64,000 nt of DNA from Rhodanobacter sp. AS-Z3 (GTDB lineage: Bacteria; Pseudomonadota; Gammaproteobacteria; Xanthomonadales; Rhodanobacteraceae): assembly GCF_029224025.1 (NCBI RefSeq), contig NZ_CP119392.1:2627001-2691000 (forward strand), in the 5' to 3' direction. How positions within the stretch are numbered: position 1 is the first letter of the stretch; each line of letters opens with the position of its first letter. The notes under the pieces are model-generated. The model saw only the letters and a list, made by a program, of their open reading frames with translations, was not told where the DNA came from and searched no databases. The translations under genes were made by a program, and so were the position numbers. Shown here piece after piece: positions 41,873 through 50,593 of the stretch.

Positions 41873-42078
41873 ATATCCTGCTGGTGCTGATTCCGGTGAC
41901 CCTGGTCATTGTGGTCATCGCGGTCGGGTTGTTTTTCTGGGCCGTCAATCACCAGCAGTTCGATGACCTCGACAGCCCCGAAGTATTGCCCCTGCTGGAT
42001 GACCCGACTACGGATTCGGCACCTGTCGCCGCAACGCCACCTGCAGCAACCGGCGCTGCCAGCGATCCGCAAGACTGA
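41869..42078 (+). CDS. ccoS: cbb3 oxidase maturation protein CcoS
   Basis: A 69-residue protein with one N-terminal membrane segment (4-25) directly followed by the CcoS signature FFWAVNHQQFDDLDSP, then an acidic, Ala/Pro-rich tail. CcoS is needed for haem and copper cofactor insertion into CcoN. The start overlaps the ccoI stop as ATGA. Its final 71 bases overlap the end of the convergent acetyl-CoA hydrolase gene. Confidence 0.92.
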   Translation: MNILLVLIPVTLVIVVIAVGLFFWAVNHQQFDDLDSPEVLPLLDDPTTDSAPVAATPPAATGAASDPQD

Positions 42079-43960
42079 TCGGAGCAGACAGACCCATGCG
42101 TGCCAGCGCCGCGGACTCGCCCGGTGCCAGCTCACCCCGGCGACAGGCCGCAACCAGCAGGCCCAGCTTGCCGCGCCAGTTGGCGCTGACGTATTTCAGC
42201 CACTCCAGTGCCGGCAGCAGGCGCTGCTCGATCTCGTTGAAGTCACTGCCAAACGGAAATTTCGGTAACAAGCCATGCTGCCGGAACGGTGCCAGCGCCT
42301 TGTGCAAATGACGCGGACGATGCAGCCGCCAGCTTTCGGGTATCACGAAATTGGCGGCCAGCTTGCCATGTGCCTTGGCCTCCGCGCACAACGCATCGAG
42401 GAAACGCGCGTCGGTGATTCCCAGCATCGCTTCGATGCACTCGCTGTCACTTTTCCCACGCAGGTCGGCAATGCCGTACTCGGTGATGATGATGTCGCGC
42501 AGGTGCCGCGGGATCGTGGTTTCGCCATAGTTCCAGCGAATATTGCTCTCGATCCCGCCACCGCTGCTGCGGGTGGAACGCAACAACAATACCGAACGCG
42601 CATCGGGCAGCTCGTGTGCCATCGCCACGAAGTTGTACTGGCCACCGACACCGCTGACGACGCTGCCGTCTTCAAGCGTATCGGAGACTGCCGCGCCGAG
42701 TGCGGTGGCCATCATGCAGGTGTTGAAGAAGCGCGCGCCGCGCCGCTGCAACATCGACAGTGATTGGTGCATGCCGTACAGCTGGTTGACGTGGGACACC
42801 GCACACATATCAATCGCATCCGGATCAGCCGCCTCGGTGTCGGCCAGCCATTGATACAGTTCACGCGAACCGAGAAAGAACGCGCCGCGCAGATAATGCC
42901 CACCTGATGTGCGGTGATCGATCCGGCCGGCCACTGCAGCACGTTCCAGCGCCAGGCTGTCCCAGCTGCGCCGCTTGAGAATGCCGCCGCGCTGCAGGTG
43001 CATGAAACCGTCCATCACCATTTCGCTGGCGCCGTACAGACCCTTCTCGAACGCCGCCAGCCCGCCCAGCCAGCCGGCCAGCGCATGGGTCTTGCCGAGC
43101 GGGTCCAGCGCCACCAGCGCACGACGCCATTGAATATTGTTCTGATGCCGCAGCAGCAAGGCCTTTACCAGTGCGTCTGACAACGCGCCAATGCCGATCT
43201 GCAGGCACCCATCATCCTGGACCAGCGCGCTGGCATGCAGACCCAACGCGTACTCGACCAGATCGACCGGTGCGCGCGGCAGCGCAAACAACGGCGGTGA
43301 ATGTTCCGGCTGCAGCTCCACGTCGAAAAAGGCTTCCGCCACTTCGGCATCGCCGCCCATGTAAGGCAGGTCCGGATGTACCACGGCCACGCACAGAGGT
43401 CGCGGCTTGTCCGCCAACTGGGTCAGACGCAGCAAATCCAGGGTGAGATCAGGGTTGCAGGAAAGGCTGTAATGCACGCCGTCCGGTCCTTCGCGACGGG
43501 CAACCAATTGCACCAACAAGTTGATGTCCTGCACCACCAGGTCGCGGGCGACATGTGTGTAGTTCTGGCTGATGTAACTGCGTTGCGCGCTGGCCGAATT
43601 CAGCATCGCACCGGACTGCAAATAGAACTCGTGCACTTCGACATTGGCCGGCAACGCGTCGCGAGCCTGATCCAGTGCGTATTGCGGGTCCACCGCGTCA
43701 CTGCCGAAATGACGTTCGAGAAACGGCTGCAGAAAGCGCTGCTCCAGCCCGGCTGCCGGTTGTGGCCGGGTCAACGACAGCGCGGTGTACAGGCGCATCG
43801 AGCGTGTCTTGTCCTTGCCGACCATGCGATACAAGGCATTCAGCAGGCCGTGCGGCTTGCCCAGACCCAGCGGCGCGGCAATACGCAGGTCGGAACCCAA
43901 CACATCGGCGAGGTGACGGACGCAGGCGGTAGTGTCGGTGTAACGGTGCTCAATCGGCAT
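42008..43960 (-). CDS. Acetyl-CoA hydrolase/transferase family protein, long form
   Basis: A 650-residue class I CoA-transferase-like protein, well above the usual 430-500 residues. SGVGGQYNFVAMA and IIITEYGIADLRGKSD are the family signatures of the C-terminal domain. The chosen ATG at 43960 (MPIEHRYTDT) precedes the first conserved block; the frame extends to 44191 through non-conserved sequence. Extra length is at the C-terminus (GYLL-like block ending RRQVPNP) and within the middle. It would hydrolyse or transfer CoA from short acyl-CoAs; the substrate is unknown. Convergent with ccoS, overlapping by 71 bases. Confidence 0.88.
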   Translation of the reverse strand: MPIEHRYTDTTACVRHLADVLGSDLRIAAPLGLGKPHGLLNALYRMVGKDKTRSMRLYTALSLTRPQPAAGLEQRFLQPFLERHFGSDAVDPQYALDQARDALPANVEVHEFYLQSGAMLNSASAQRSYISQNYTHVARDLVVQDINLLVQLVARREGPDGVHYSLSCNPDLTLDLLRLTQLADKPRPLCVAVVHPDLPYMGGDAEVAEAFFDVELQPEHSPPLFALPRAPVDLVEYALGLHASALVQDDGCLQIGIGALSDALVKALLLRHQNNIQWRRALVALDPLGKTHALAGWLGGLAAFEKGLYGASEMVMDGFMHLQRGGILKRRSWDSLALERAAVAGRIDHRTSGGHYLRGAFFLGSRELYQWLADTEAADPDAIDMCAVSHVNQLYGMHQSLSMLQRRGARFFNTCMMATALGAAVSDTLEDGSVVSGVGGQYNFVAMAHELPDARSVLLLRSTRSSGGGIESNIRWNYGETTIPRHLRDIIITEYGIADLRGKSDSECIEAMLGITDARFLDALCAEAKAHGKLAANFVIPESWRLHRPRHLHKALAPFRQHGLLPKFPFGSDFNEIEQRLLPALEWLKYVSANWRGKLGLLVAACRRGELAPGESAALARMGLSAPISLADRWQRRLLQVALRRQVPNP

Positions 43961-44026
43961 GCACGCGATGATGCCAGAAGCGTGACGCCGTCGGCGCGTT
44001 GACAGGTCATCGCCTACACTCAGCCC

Positions 44027-45490
44027 ATGCCGATACCTTTGATCCCGCCAACCCCGAGTCGCCTGCTGGCCGAACAGGCCTTGAGCCGCGCCGCCGGCGC
44101 GCCGCTGCTTAGCGGCAACGCCGTGCAATTGCTGATTGACGCCGCCGCCCACTACGACGCCTGGCTTACGGCCATCCGTGGCGCCCGGCATCGTGTGTTA
44201 CTGGAAAACTACATCGTGCGCGACGACGAAGTCGGTCGTGCGTTTCGCGATGCGCTGGTCGAGCGAGCCCAGTCTGGCGTTTTCGTCGCGGTGGTCACCG
44301 ACTGGATCGGCTGCCTGGGCCAGTCGCGTCGTTCGTTCTGGGCGCCTTTGCGTGCTGCCGGTGGTGAGGTGCGCGTGTTCAATCCGCCAGCACTGGGTCA
44401 ACCACTGGGCTGGATCAGTCGCGATCACCGCAAGCTGCTGGTGGTCGACGGCGTGCTCGGTTTCCTGTCCGGCGTATGCATCAGCGCAAAATGGCTGGGC
44501 GACGCGCAGCGCAACGTGCCGCCGTGGCGGGATACCGGCGTGGCGTTGCAGGGGCCGGCGGTGGCGGAACTGGAAGCGGCGTTCGCGCAAAGCTGGGGCG
44601 AAACCGGTGCGCCGTTGCGCGTGCTGCCCGCAGCGCCGGATGCGGAAAGCCCGGTCGGCGAGGTTTCGCTGCGGGTGATTGCCACCCAGCCCGCCACCGC
44701 CGGCATGTATCGACTGGACCAGTTGATCGCCTCGATGGCACGCAAGACGCTGTGGCTGACCGACGCGTATTTCGTAGGCGTGGCACCTTACGTGCAGTCC
44801 TTGATCGCCGCCGCCCGCGATGGTGTGGACGTGCGCCTGCTGGTGCCCGGTAGCAGCGATATTCCGGTGGTGGCCAGCATGTCGCGCTCGGGATATCGGC
44901 CGCTGTTGAAGGCTGGCATCCGCGTGTTCGAGTGGAATGGCTCGATGCTGCACGCCAAGACCGCGGTTGCCGATGGACAATGGGCGCGCGTGGGCTCGTC
45001 CAATCTCAATATTGCCAGTTGGCTCAACAACCAGGAAATCGACGTCGCGGTGGAGGACGACGGTTTCGCCGGCCAGCTTGCCGTGCAGTACGACAAGGAC
45101 CTGGGCCATGCCACCGAGATCGTGCTGGCCTCACGCCGCAGCCGCCACGGCAGCAGCGAAAAGGTGTGCAGCAGCGAGGCCCGGCCGGCGCGGCCGCGGC
45201 ATGCTGGCGGCAGTTCCGGCCGTGCCGCCGCCGGTGCCTTGCGGATTGCCAACAGCGTCAGTGCCGCGCTGATCCATCGTCGCGTGCTGGCTGATACCAG
45301 CAGCGGCCCACTGCTGCTCAGTGCCGCGATCCTGCTGGCGCTGGCCGTCGTGGCGGTCCTGTGGCCGGCATGGATCGGCTGGCCGTTCGGCATCCTCGCC
45401 GGTTGGTTCGCGCTGAATCTGGGTATCCGTGGCTGGCGCGCCCGCAAGCGCCGCTGGCGCGAATTGCGCGATGGCAGCGACGACGAATGA
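44027..45490 (+). CDS. Phospholipase D family protein / cardiolipin synthase-like
   Basis: A 487-residue protein with two HKD motifs: His134-Arg-Lys136…Asp141 and His309-Ala-Lys311…Asp316, each in the expected HxKxxxxD form, with a following GSSNLNIASW. The catalytic part occupies 1-390. A basic linker leads to two membrane segments (about 425-465) at the C-terminus, an unusual place since most cardiolipin synthases anchor through the N-terminus. It probably makes or remodels phospholipids at the inner membrane. Confidence 0.88.
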   Translation: MPIPLIPPTPSRLLAEQALSRAAGAPLLSGNAVQLLIDAAAHYDAWLTAIRGARHRVLLENYIVRDDEVGRAFRDALVERAQSGVFVAVVTDWIGCLGQSRRSFWAPLRAAGGEVRVFNPPALGQPLGWISRDHRKLLVVDGVLGFLSGVCISAKWLGDAQRNVPPWRDTGVALQGPAVAELEAAFAQSWGETGAPLRVLPAAPDAESPVGEVSLRVIATQPATAGMYRLDQLIASMARKTLWLTDAYFVGVAPYVQSLIAAARDGVDVRLLVPGSSDIPVVASMSRSGYRPLLKAGIRVFEWNGSMLHAKTAVADGQWARVGSSNLNIASWLNNQEIDVAVEDDGFAGQLAVQYDKDLGHATEIVLASRRSRHGSSEKVCSSEARPARPRHAGGSSGRAAAGALRIANSVSAALIHRRVLADTSSGPLLLSAAILLALAVVAVLWPAWIGWPFGILAGWFALNLGIRGWRARKRRWRELRDGSDDE

Positions 45491-45597
45491 GCCGGCACGG
45501 TGCCCAGCACTTGTCTTGATGCTGTACCTGCGCTTTGAACTTCAAGCAGATGTTTTCTCACAATTTGATACGACGCCCATGTTAGGCTCGCGCCCTT

Positions 45598-46947
45598 ATG
45601 CCAGCGTCGTACGACAACCCCGAGACACGTCATGTGCTCACCCCCAGTTCGCTCAACCGGTTGGTGCGCGACCTGCTGGGCGATGCCTTGCCGCAGGTCT
45701 GGATTGAAGGTGAATTGTCCAACGTGGCGAAGCCGGCCTCCGGGCATCTGTACTTCACCCTGAAGGACAGTGGCGCCCAGGTGCGCTGCGCGATGTTCAA
45801 GATGAAAGCCTCCGCGCTGCGCTTCCGTCCGGTCGACGGCATGCAGGTGCTGTTGCGCGCCAAGGTCGGCTTGTACGAACCGCGCGGCGAGTTCCAGCTA
45901 GTCGCCGAATACATGGAGCCGGCCGGCGAAGGCGCGCTGCAGCGCGAGTTCGAGCAACTCAAGGCGCGGCTCGATGCCGAAGGCCTGTTCGACCCCGCCC
46001 GCAAGCGTACCCTGCCTGTTTACGCCCGCCGCATCGGCGTGATCACCTCGGCGACCGGCGCAGCGGTGCGCGATGTGCTCAGCGTGCTGGCGCGACGCTG
46101 GCCGCTGGCCGATGTCGACGTGTTGCCGGTGCCGGTGCAAGGGCGCGAAGCGCCGCCGGCGATCGTGGCGATGTTGCGCAAGGCTTCCGCCAGCGCACGT
46201 TACGACGTGCTGCTGTTGACCCGAGGCGGCGGTTCACTGGAAGACCTGTGGGCTTTCAACGATGAAGCGGTTGCACGCGCGATCCATGCCAGTGCGGTGC
46301 CGGTGGTTTCTGCGGTTGGTCACGAAATCGACTTCAGCATCGCCGACTTTGTCGCCGACCTGCGCGCGCCCACACCGTCAGCTGCCGCCGAATTGCTGGT
46401 GCCGGACGCGCTGGCCATCGGTCGCCATCTGCGGCAACTGCAACAGCGTCTGCTGACCTTCCAGCACCGCCGGCTGCAAGCGCACGCACAACGCGTTGAC
46501 CACTTGTTCGCGCGCCTGCAGGCACAACGGCCACAGGCGCGATTGGCACGCGACGGCGAACGACTGCAACACCTTCGTCATCGACTGATGGTGGTGCAGC
46601 GCGAACAGGTCCAGCAACGCCGAACCCGGCTGGAGCGACTGCACGCACGTCTGCTGAGGCAACATCCCGGTGCACGATTGCCGTTGCTGGCACGTCGGCT
46701 CGCCGAGCAGGATCAGCGCCTGCGCCGCGCCATTACCCAGATTCTGGAACGGCGGCAGACAGCCTTGCGCCATGCCAGGCATGAGCTACATGCGATCAGC
46801 CCGCTGGCTACGCTGGAGCGTGGCTACGCCATCGTGTTCGACGCTCAGGGCAACGTGCTGCGCTCTGCCAAGAACCTCGCACCGGGCACACCGCTGCGTG
46901 CCCGTCTGGCCGATGGCGAGTTGCCATTGCGGGTCAGCGAAGACTGA
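45598..46947 (+). CDS. xseA: Exodeoxyribonuclease VII large subunit
   Basis: A 449-residue subunit of the single-strand exonuclease ExoVII. The N-terminal OB fold (LTPSSLNRLVRDLLGDALPQVWIEGELSNV), catalytic-domain blocks RIGVITSATGAAVRDVLSVLARRWP and LLTRGGGSLEDLWAFNDEAVARAI … VGHEIDFSIADFVADLRAPTPSAAAELL, and a long C-terminal coiled coil (about 290-400) are in place. The small subunit gene xseB is not nearby. Confidence 0.96.
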   Translation: MPASYDNPETRHVLTPSSLNRLVRDLLGDALPQVWIEGELSNVAKPASGHLYFTLKDSGAQVRCAMFKMKASALRFRPVDGMQVLLRAKVGLYEPRGEFQLVAEYMEPAGEGALQREFEQLKARLDAEGLFDPARKRTLPVYARRIGVITSATGAAVRDVLSVLARRWPLADVDVLPVPVQGREAPPAIVAMLRKASASARYDVLLLTRGGGSLEDLWAFNDEAVARAIHASAVPVVSAVGHEIDFSIADFVADLRAPTPSAAAELLVPDALAIGRHLRQLQQRLLTFQHRRLQAHAQRVDHLFARLQAQRPQARLARDGERLQHLRHRLMVVQREQVQQRRTRLERLHARLLRQHPGARLPLLARRLAEQDQRLRRAITQILERRQTALRHARHELHAISPLATLERGYAIVFDAQGNVLRSAKNLAPGTPLRARLADGELPLRVSED

Positions 46948-47064
46948 GCGTTCCACGTTTGCGACAGCCGCTTGTCGTCGTCATCATCACATGACAACGC
47001 AACAACTATGCTGGAGCATTACTGCGCCGAAGGCGCGCTGAAACACCTCATAGAGGACGACGCC

Positions 47065-48495
47065 GTGCTCAGGAAAACCTACCCGTACTACCTTGCGAAC
47101 CGTCCGCAGACCTCAAAGCAGATGCTGGAGGTGCACGACAAGTACACCGGCAAAGTCGCCACGCGTGTTGCCGTGCCCGACGCCCGCGCCACCGAGAAAG
47201 CGATCGTCGCGGCGGTAGCGGCAACCAAGCCGATGCGCGAGTTCAAGCCGTGGGCGCGCCAGGCCGTGCTGCAGCACTGTGCGCAGCGCTTCACCGAGCG
47301 TCGTGATGAACTGGCCGAAGCCTTGTGTATCGAGGCCGGCAAACCGATCAAGGACGCCGCCGGCGAAGTGACCCGGTTGATCGAGACGTTCCGGATTGCC
47401 GCCGAGGAAGCGGTGCGCATCAACGGCGAGACCTTGAACCTGGAACTGGCTGCGCGGCTGGACGGCTATCACGGCTACACCAAACGCGTGCCGCTGGGGC
47501 CAGTCTCCTTCATCACGCCGTTCAATTTCCCGCTGAATCTGGTGGCGCACAAGGTGGCGCCGGCGATCGCCGCAGGCTGTCCGTTCGTGCTCAAGCCGGC
47601 AGAAAAAACTCCGATCGGCGCATTGATCATCGGCGAGGTGCTGGCCGAAACCGATCTGCCCAAAGGTGCATTCTCGATCCTCACTCTGAACGGTGAGCAT
47701 GCCGCGCCGCTGGTCGAGGACGAGCGCTTCCACCTGCTCTCCTTCACCGGCGGCCAGATTGGCTGGGACCTGAAAGCGCGTGCCGGGCGCAAGAAAGTGG
47801 TGCTGGAACTGGGCGGCAATGCCGCCTGCATCATCGACGCGGATCAGGGTGCGAAGCTGGACAAGGTAGTCGATCGACTGGTGTTCGGCGCGTTCTACCA
47901 ATCCGGCCAGAGCTGCATCGGCGTGCAGCGCATTTATGCCCACGCGGATATCTACGAGGCGCTGAAGCGCAAGCTGGTAGCCGCAACGAAGAAACTCAAG
48001 GCCGGTGACCCGAAGAAGAAGGATGTGTTCCTCGGCCCGATGATCGACGAAGCCGCTGCCACCCGCCTGCACGACTGGATCATTAAGGCAAAACAGGCCG
48101 GAGGAAAAATCCTCTGTGGCGGCAAGCGCAACGGCAACATGCTGGAAGCGACGCTGATGGAGCACGTACCGACCGACGCGAAAGCGAACCGCATGGAAGC
48201 CTTCGGCCCGTTCGCCCTGCTCGCCCCATTCAACACCTTCGACGATGCCATCGCGATGGTCAACGACTCGGATTTCGGCCTGCAGGCCGGTATCTTCACC
48301 GACAGCCTCGATCACGCCATGCGCGCCTGGAATGAACTGGAGCAAGGCGGCGTGGTGGTCAACGACATCCCCAGTTTCCGCGTGGACAACATGCCTTACG
48401 GCGGCATCAAGCTGTCCGGCCTCGGCCGCGAAGGATTACGCTACGCGATTGAGGACATGACCGAAATACGTTTGATGGTCATGCGCGAATCCTGA
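47065..48495 (+). CDS. NAD(P)-dependent aldehyde dehydrogenase
   Basis: A 476-residue ALDH-superfamily enzyme from a GTG start at 47065, chosen because AGAGGA lies seven bases before it and the protein then begins at the conserved YPYYLANRP. In-frame starts at 47008 (ATG) and 46972 (TTG) would add residues unlike the family. Catalytic Cys284 (QSGQSC) and Glu248 (LELGGN) are present, as is the NAD-site FITPFNFPLN. The substrate cannot be assigned. A zinc alcohol dehydrogenase begins 49 bp later, suggesting a two-step alcohol/aldehyde oxidation unit. Confidence 0.9.
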   Translation: MLRKTYPYYLANRPQTSKQMLEVHDKYTGKVATRVAVPDARATEKAIVAAVAATKPMREFKPWARQAVLQHCAQRFTERRDELAEALCIEAGKPIKDAAGEVTRLIETFRIAAEEAVRINGETLNLELAARLDGYHGYTKRVPLGPVSFITPFNFPLNLVAHKVAPAIAAGCPFVLKPAEKTPIGALIIGEVLAETDLPKGAFSILTLNGEHAAPLVEDERFHLLSFTGGQIGWDLKARAGRKKVVLELGGNAACIIDADQGAKLDKVVDRLVFGAFYQSGQSCIGVQRIYAHADIYEALKRKLVAATKKLKAGDPKKKDVFLGPMIDEAAATRLHDWIIKAKQAGGKILCGGKRNGNMLEATLMEHVPTDAKANRMEAFGPFALLAPFNTFDDAIAMVNDSDFGLQAGIFTDSLDHAMRAWNELEQGGVVVNDIPSFRVDNMPYGGIKLSGLGREGLRYAIEDMTEIRLMVMRES

Positions 48496-48544
48496 ATCGC
48501 TGTTGCGTCCCCGTCCCTGTTCAATATCATTCAAAGGAACTCCC

Positions 48545-49609
48545 ATGACGATCGATATCCGCGGATACGCCGCACATTCAGCCACCACGCCACTGACGCC
48601 TTACCGCTTCGAACGACGCGACCCACGCGCCGACGATGTGGTCATCGACATCCTGTACTGCGGCGTGTGCCACTCCGACCTGCACACCGCGCGCAACGAA
48701 TGGCATGGCACCAAGTATCCCGTCGTACCCGGCCACGAAATGATCGGCAAGGTCAGCGCGGTGGGTTCGAAGGTCAGCAAGTTCAAGGTCGGCGACATGG
48801 TCGGCGTCGGCTGCATGGTGGACTCCTGCCAGCACTGCACCGCCTGCGACCGTGGGCTGGAACAGTATTGCGTCGAAGGTGCCACCTTCAGCTACGGCAG
48901 CAAGGACCGGCAGGACGGCCGGATGACCTACGGCGGTTATTCCGAGCGCATTGTCGTGTCGGACAAGTTCGTGCTGAGCATCTCCGACAAGCTTGACCCG
49001 AAATCTGCCGCGCCCTTGCTGTGTGCCGGCATCACCACCTGGTCGCCACTGCGCCACTGGAATATCGGCAAGAACAGCAAGGTCGCCGTGGTTGGGCTGG
49101 GCGGGCTGGGTCACATGGGCCTGAAGTTCGCCAAGGCGCTGGGCGCCGAAGTCACCCTGTTCACCCGCTCGCCATCGAAGGAAGACGAAGCGCGCCGGCT
49201 TGGCGCCGATCACGTGGTGCTGTCCACGGACCCCGAGCAGATGAAGGCGGCAGCAGGCCGGTTCGATTTCATCCTCGATACCGTTCCGCACCAGCATGAC
49301 CTGAACCCGTATCTGGCCACCTTGAAGATCGATGGCGTACACGTGCTGGTGGGTCTGGTCGAGCCGATCGAACCTACGGTCCACGCAGCCAGCATCATCT
49401 TTGGTCGCCGCTCGATCGCCGGCTCGTTGATCGGTGGTATCGCCGAGACTCAGGAAATGCTGGACTTCTGCGCCGAGCACGGCATCACCTGTGATGTCGA
49501 GATGATTGACATGCAGTACATCAACGAAGCCTACGAACGCATGCTGAAAAGTGACGTGCGCTATCGCTTCGTGATCGATCTGGCCTCGCTCGACAAGAAC
49601 CCAGCCTGA
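48545..49609 (+). CDS. Zinc-dependent NAD(P) alcohol dehydrogenase (YahK/cinnamyl-type)
   Basis: A 354-residue medium-chain dehydrogenase. Catalytic zinc ligands lie in CGVCHSDLH and GHEMIG, the structural zinc in the four-cysteine block SCQHCTACDRGLEQYC, and the cofactor site in GLGGLGHMGLKFAKALG. The ATG at 48545 follows AAAGGAACTCCC. The pattern fits YahK/cinnamyl-alcohol-type enzymes that reduce a wide range of aldehydes with NADPH. It pairs with the aldehyde dehydrogenase upstream. Confidence 0.93.
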   Translation: MTIDIRGYAAHSATTPLTPYRFERRDPRADDVVIDILYCGVCHSDLHTARNEWHGTKYPVVPGHEMIGKVSAVGSKVSKFKVGDMVGVGCMVDSCQHCTACDRGLEQYCVEGATFSYGSKDRQDGRMTYGGYSERIVVSDKFVLSISDKLDPKSAAPLLCAGITTWSPLRHWNIGKNSKVAVVGLGGLGHMGLKFAKALGAEVTLFTRSPSKEDEARRLGADHVVLSTDPEQMKAAAGRFDFILDTVPHQHDLNPYLATLKIDGVHVLVGLVEPIEPTVHAASIIFGRRSIAGSLIGGIAETQEMLDFCAEHGITCDVEMIDMQYINEAYERMLKSDVRYRFVIDLASLDKNPA

Positions 49610-49686
49610 GTTGCAACCGGTGCGCGATGCCTACGGCCCGTTAAAAGCGGAAGCCTGGGCATCGCGCTTGTGCGCCGATAGCTGCG

Positions 49687-50448
49687 CTACAACGCGCCCG
49701 CGCGGGTGGCCTGCACGTTCCAGCCCATCGCGTTGTACCAGTGATAACGGGCAATGCCGGCGTATTCATGCAAGGCCATGTCGGCCATGGTGAAGTTGTA
49801 CGACAGCGGCAACCATGACGCGATGCCGCTGACGTAATCCGCGCGTACTGGCGGGGCGTGGATGCCAAAGTGGCTGAAATACAGTTCGCCACGCCGCAAA
49901 TGGAAGCCAGAGGAAACCAGCAACACGCGGTCAGCACCGTAGGCCTTCAGCAAGGGGCCACTGAACTGTGCGTTCTGCCAGGTATTCAAGCTGCGTGGCT
50001 CCAGCAGCAAATCGGCGGGATCGACGCCAAGCCGCTGCAGATCGCCCGCGTAGATGGCCGCTTCGGACTGTCCCAGCCCACGTGCGTCGCCGCCACTCAC
50101 CTCGACCTTGCAGTCGCGCTCGGCCTGCCGGCAGGCGTGATAAAGCATCGCGGTCTTGCTGATCCGACCATAGGCAAAAAAGCTCGCCTCGACCGCACCA
50201 GTACCAATCACGCGCACGGTGCCGGCGCCCAGCAAGACGATCACATTGTGCTGACCCCAGACTACCGGCGCCGGCACCGCAACCTCCGATTGCAGGTGCG
50301 AAAGCAGCCAGATCGGCAGCGGACCGCAACCGGTGGCCAGGCCAATCAGCAGCGCCAGGCCGAACAGCACGCGGCTGCAACGCCGCCAGTGCAGCCAGCC
50401 CAGCACGCTCGCCAGCAGGAGCAGGATCAGCAACGTGTTGAAGGTCAT
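49687..50448 (-). CDS. YdcF/DUF218-family membrane protein
   Basis: A 253-residue protein with two N-terminal membrane segments (about 4-20 and 26-48) and a DUF218 domain. NVIVLLGAG, SGGDARGLGQSEAAIYAGDLQRLGV and LEPRSLNTWQNAQFSG … VLLVSSGFHLRRGELYF are its landmarks. Related proteins (YdcF, ElyC/SanA) act in envelope maintenance; the exact role is unknown. The ATG at 50448 is preferred over the frame opening at 50514. Confidence 0.87.
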   Translation of the reverse strand: MTFNTLLILLLLASVLGWLHWRRCSRVLFGLALLIGLATGCGPLPIWLLSHLQSEVAVPAPVVWGQHNVIVLLGAGTVRVIGTGAVEASFFAYGRISKTAMLYHACRQAERDCKVEVSGGDARGLGQSEAAIYAGDLQRLGVDPADLLLEPRSLNTWQNAQFSGPLLKAYGADRVLLVSSGFHLRRGELYFSHFGIHAPPVRADYVSGIASWLPLSYNFTMADMALHEYAGIARYHWYNAMGWNVQATRAGAL

Positions 50449-50593
50449 CGATTGAAGGCCCGGGTGGGTAAGTGGATGATGGCGCACGCTACTACCATTA
50501 TGCCGCTGCCCCACGCCGACCTGACCACCACCTCGATGGATTCATGGCTGCGCGGATCTTGCATGGAATGGATCAACGCATCGGAGTTTGCGC

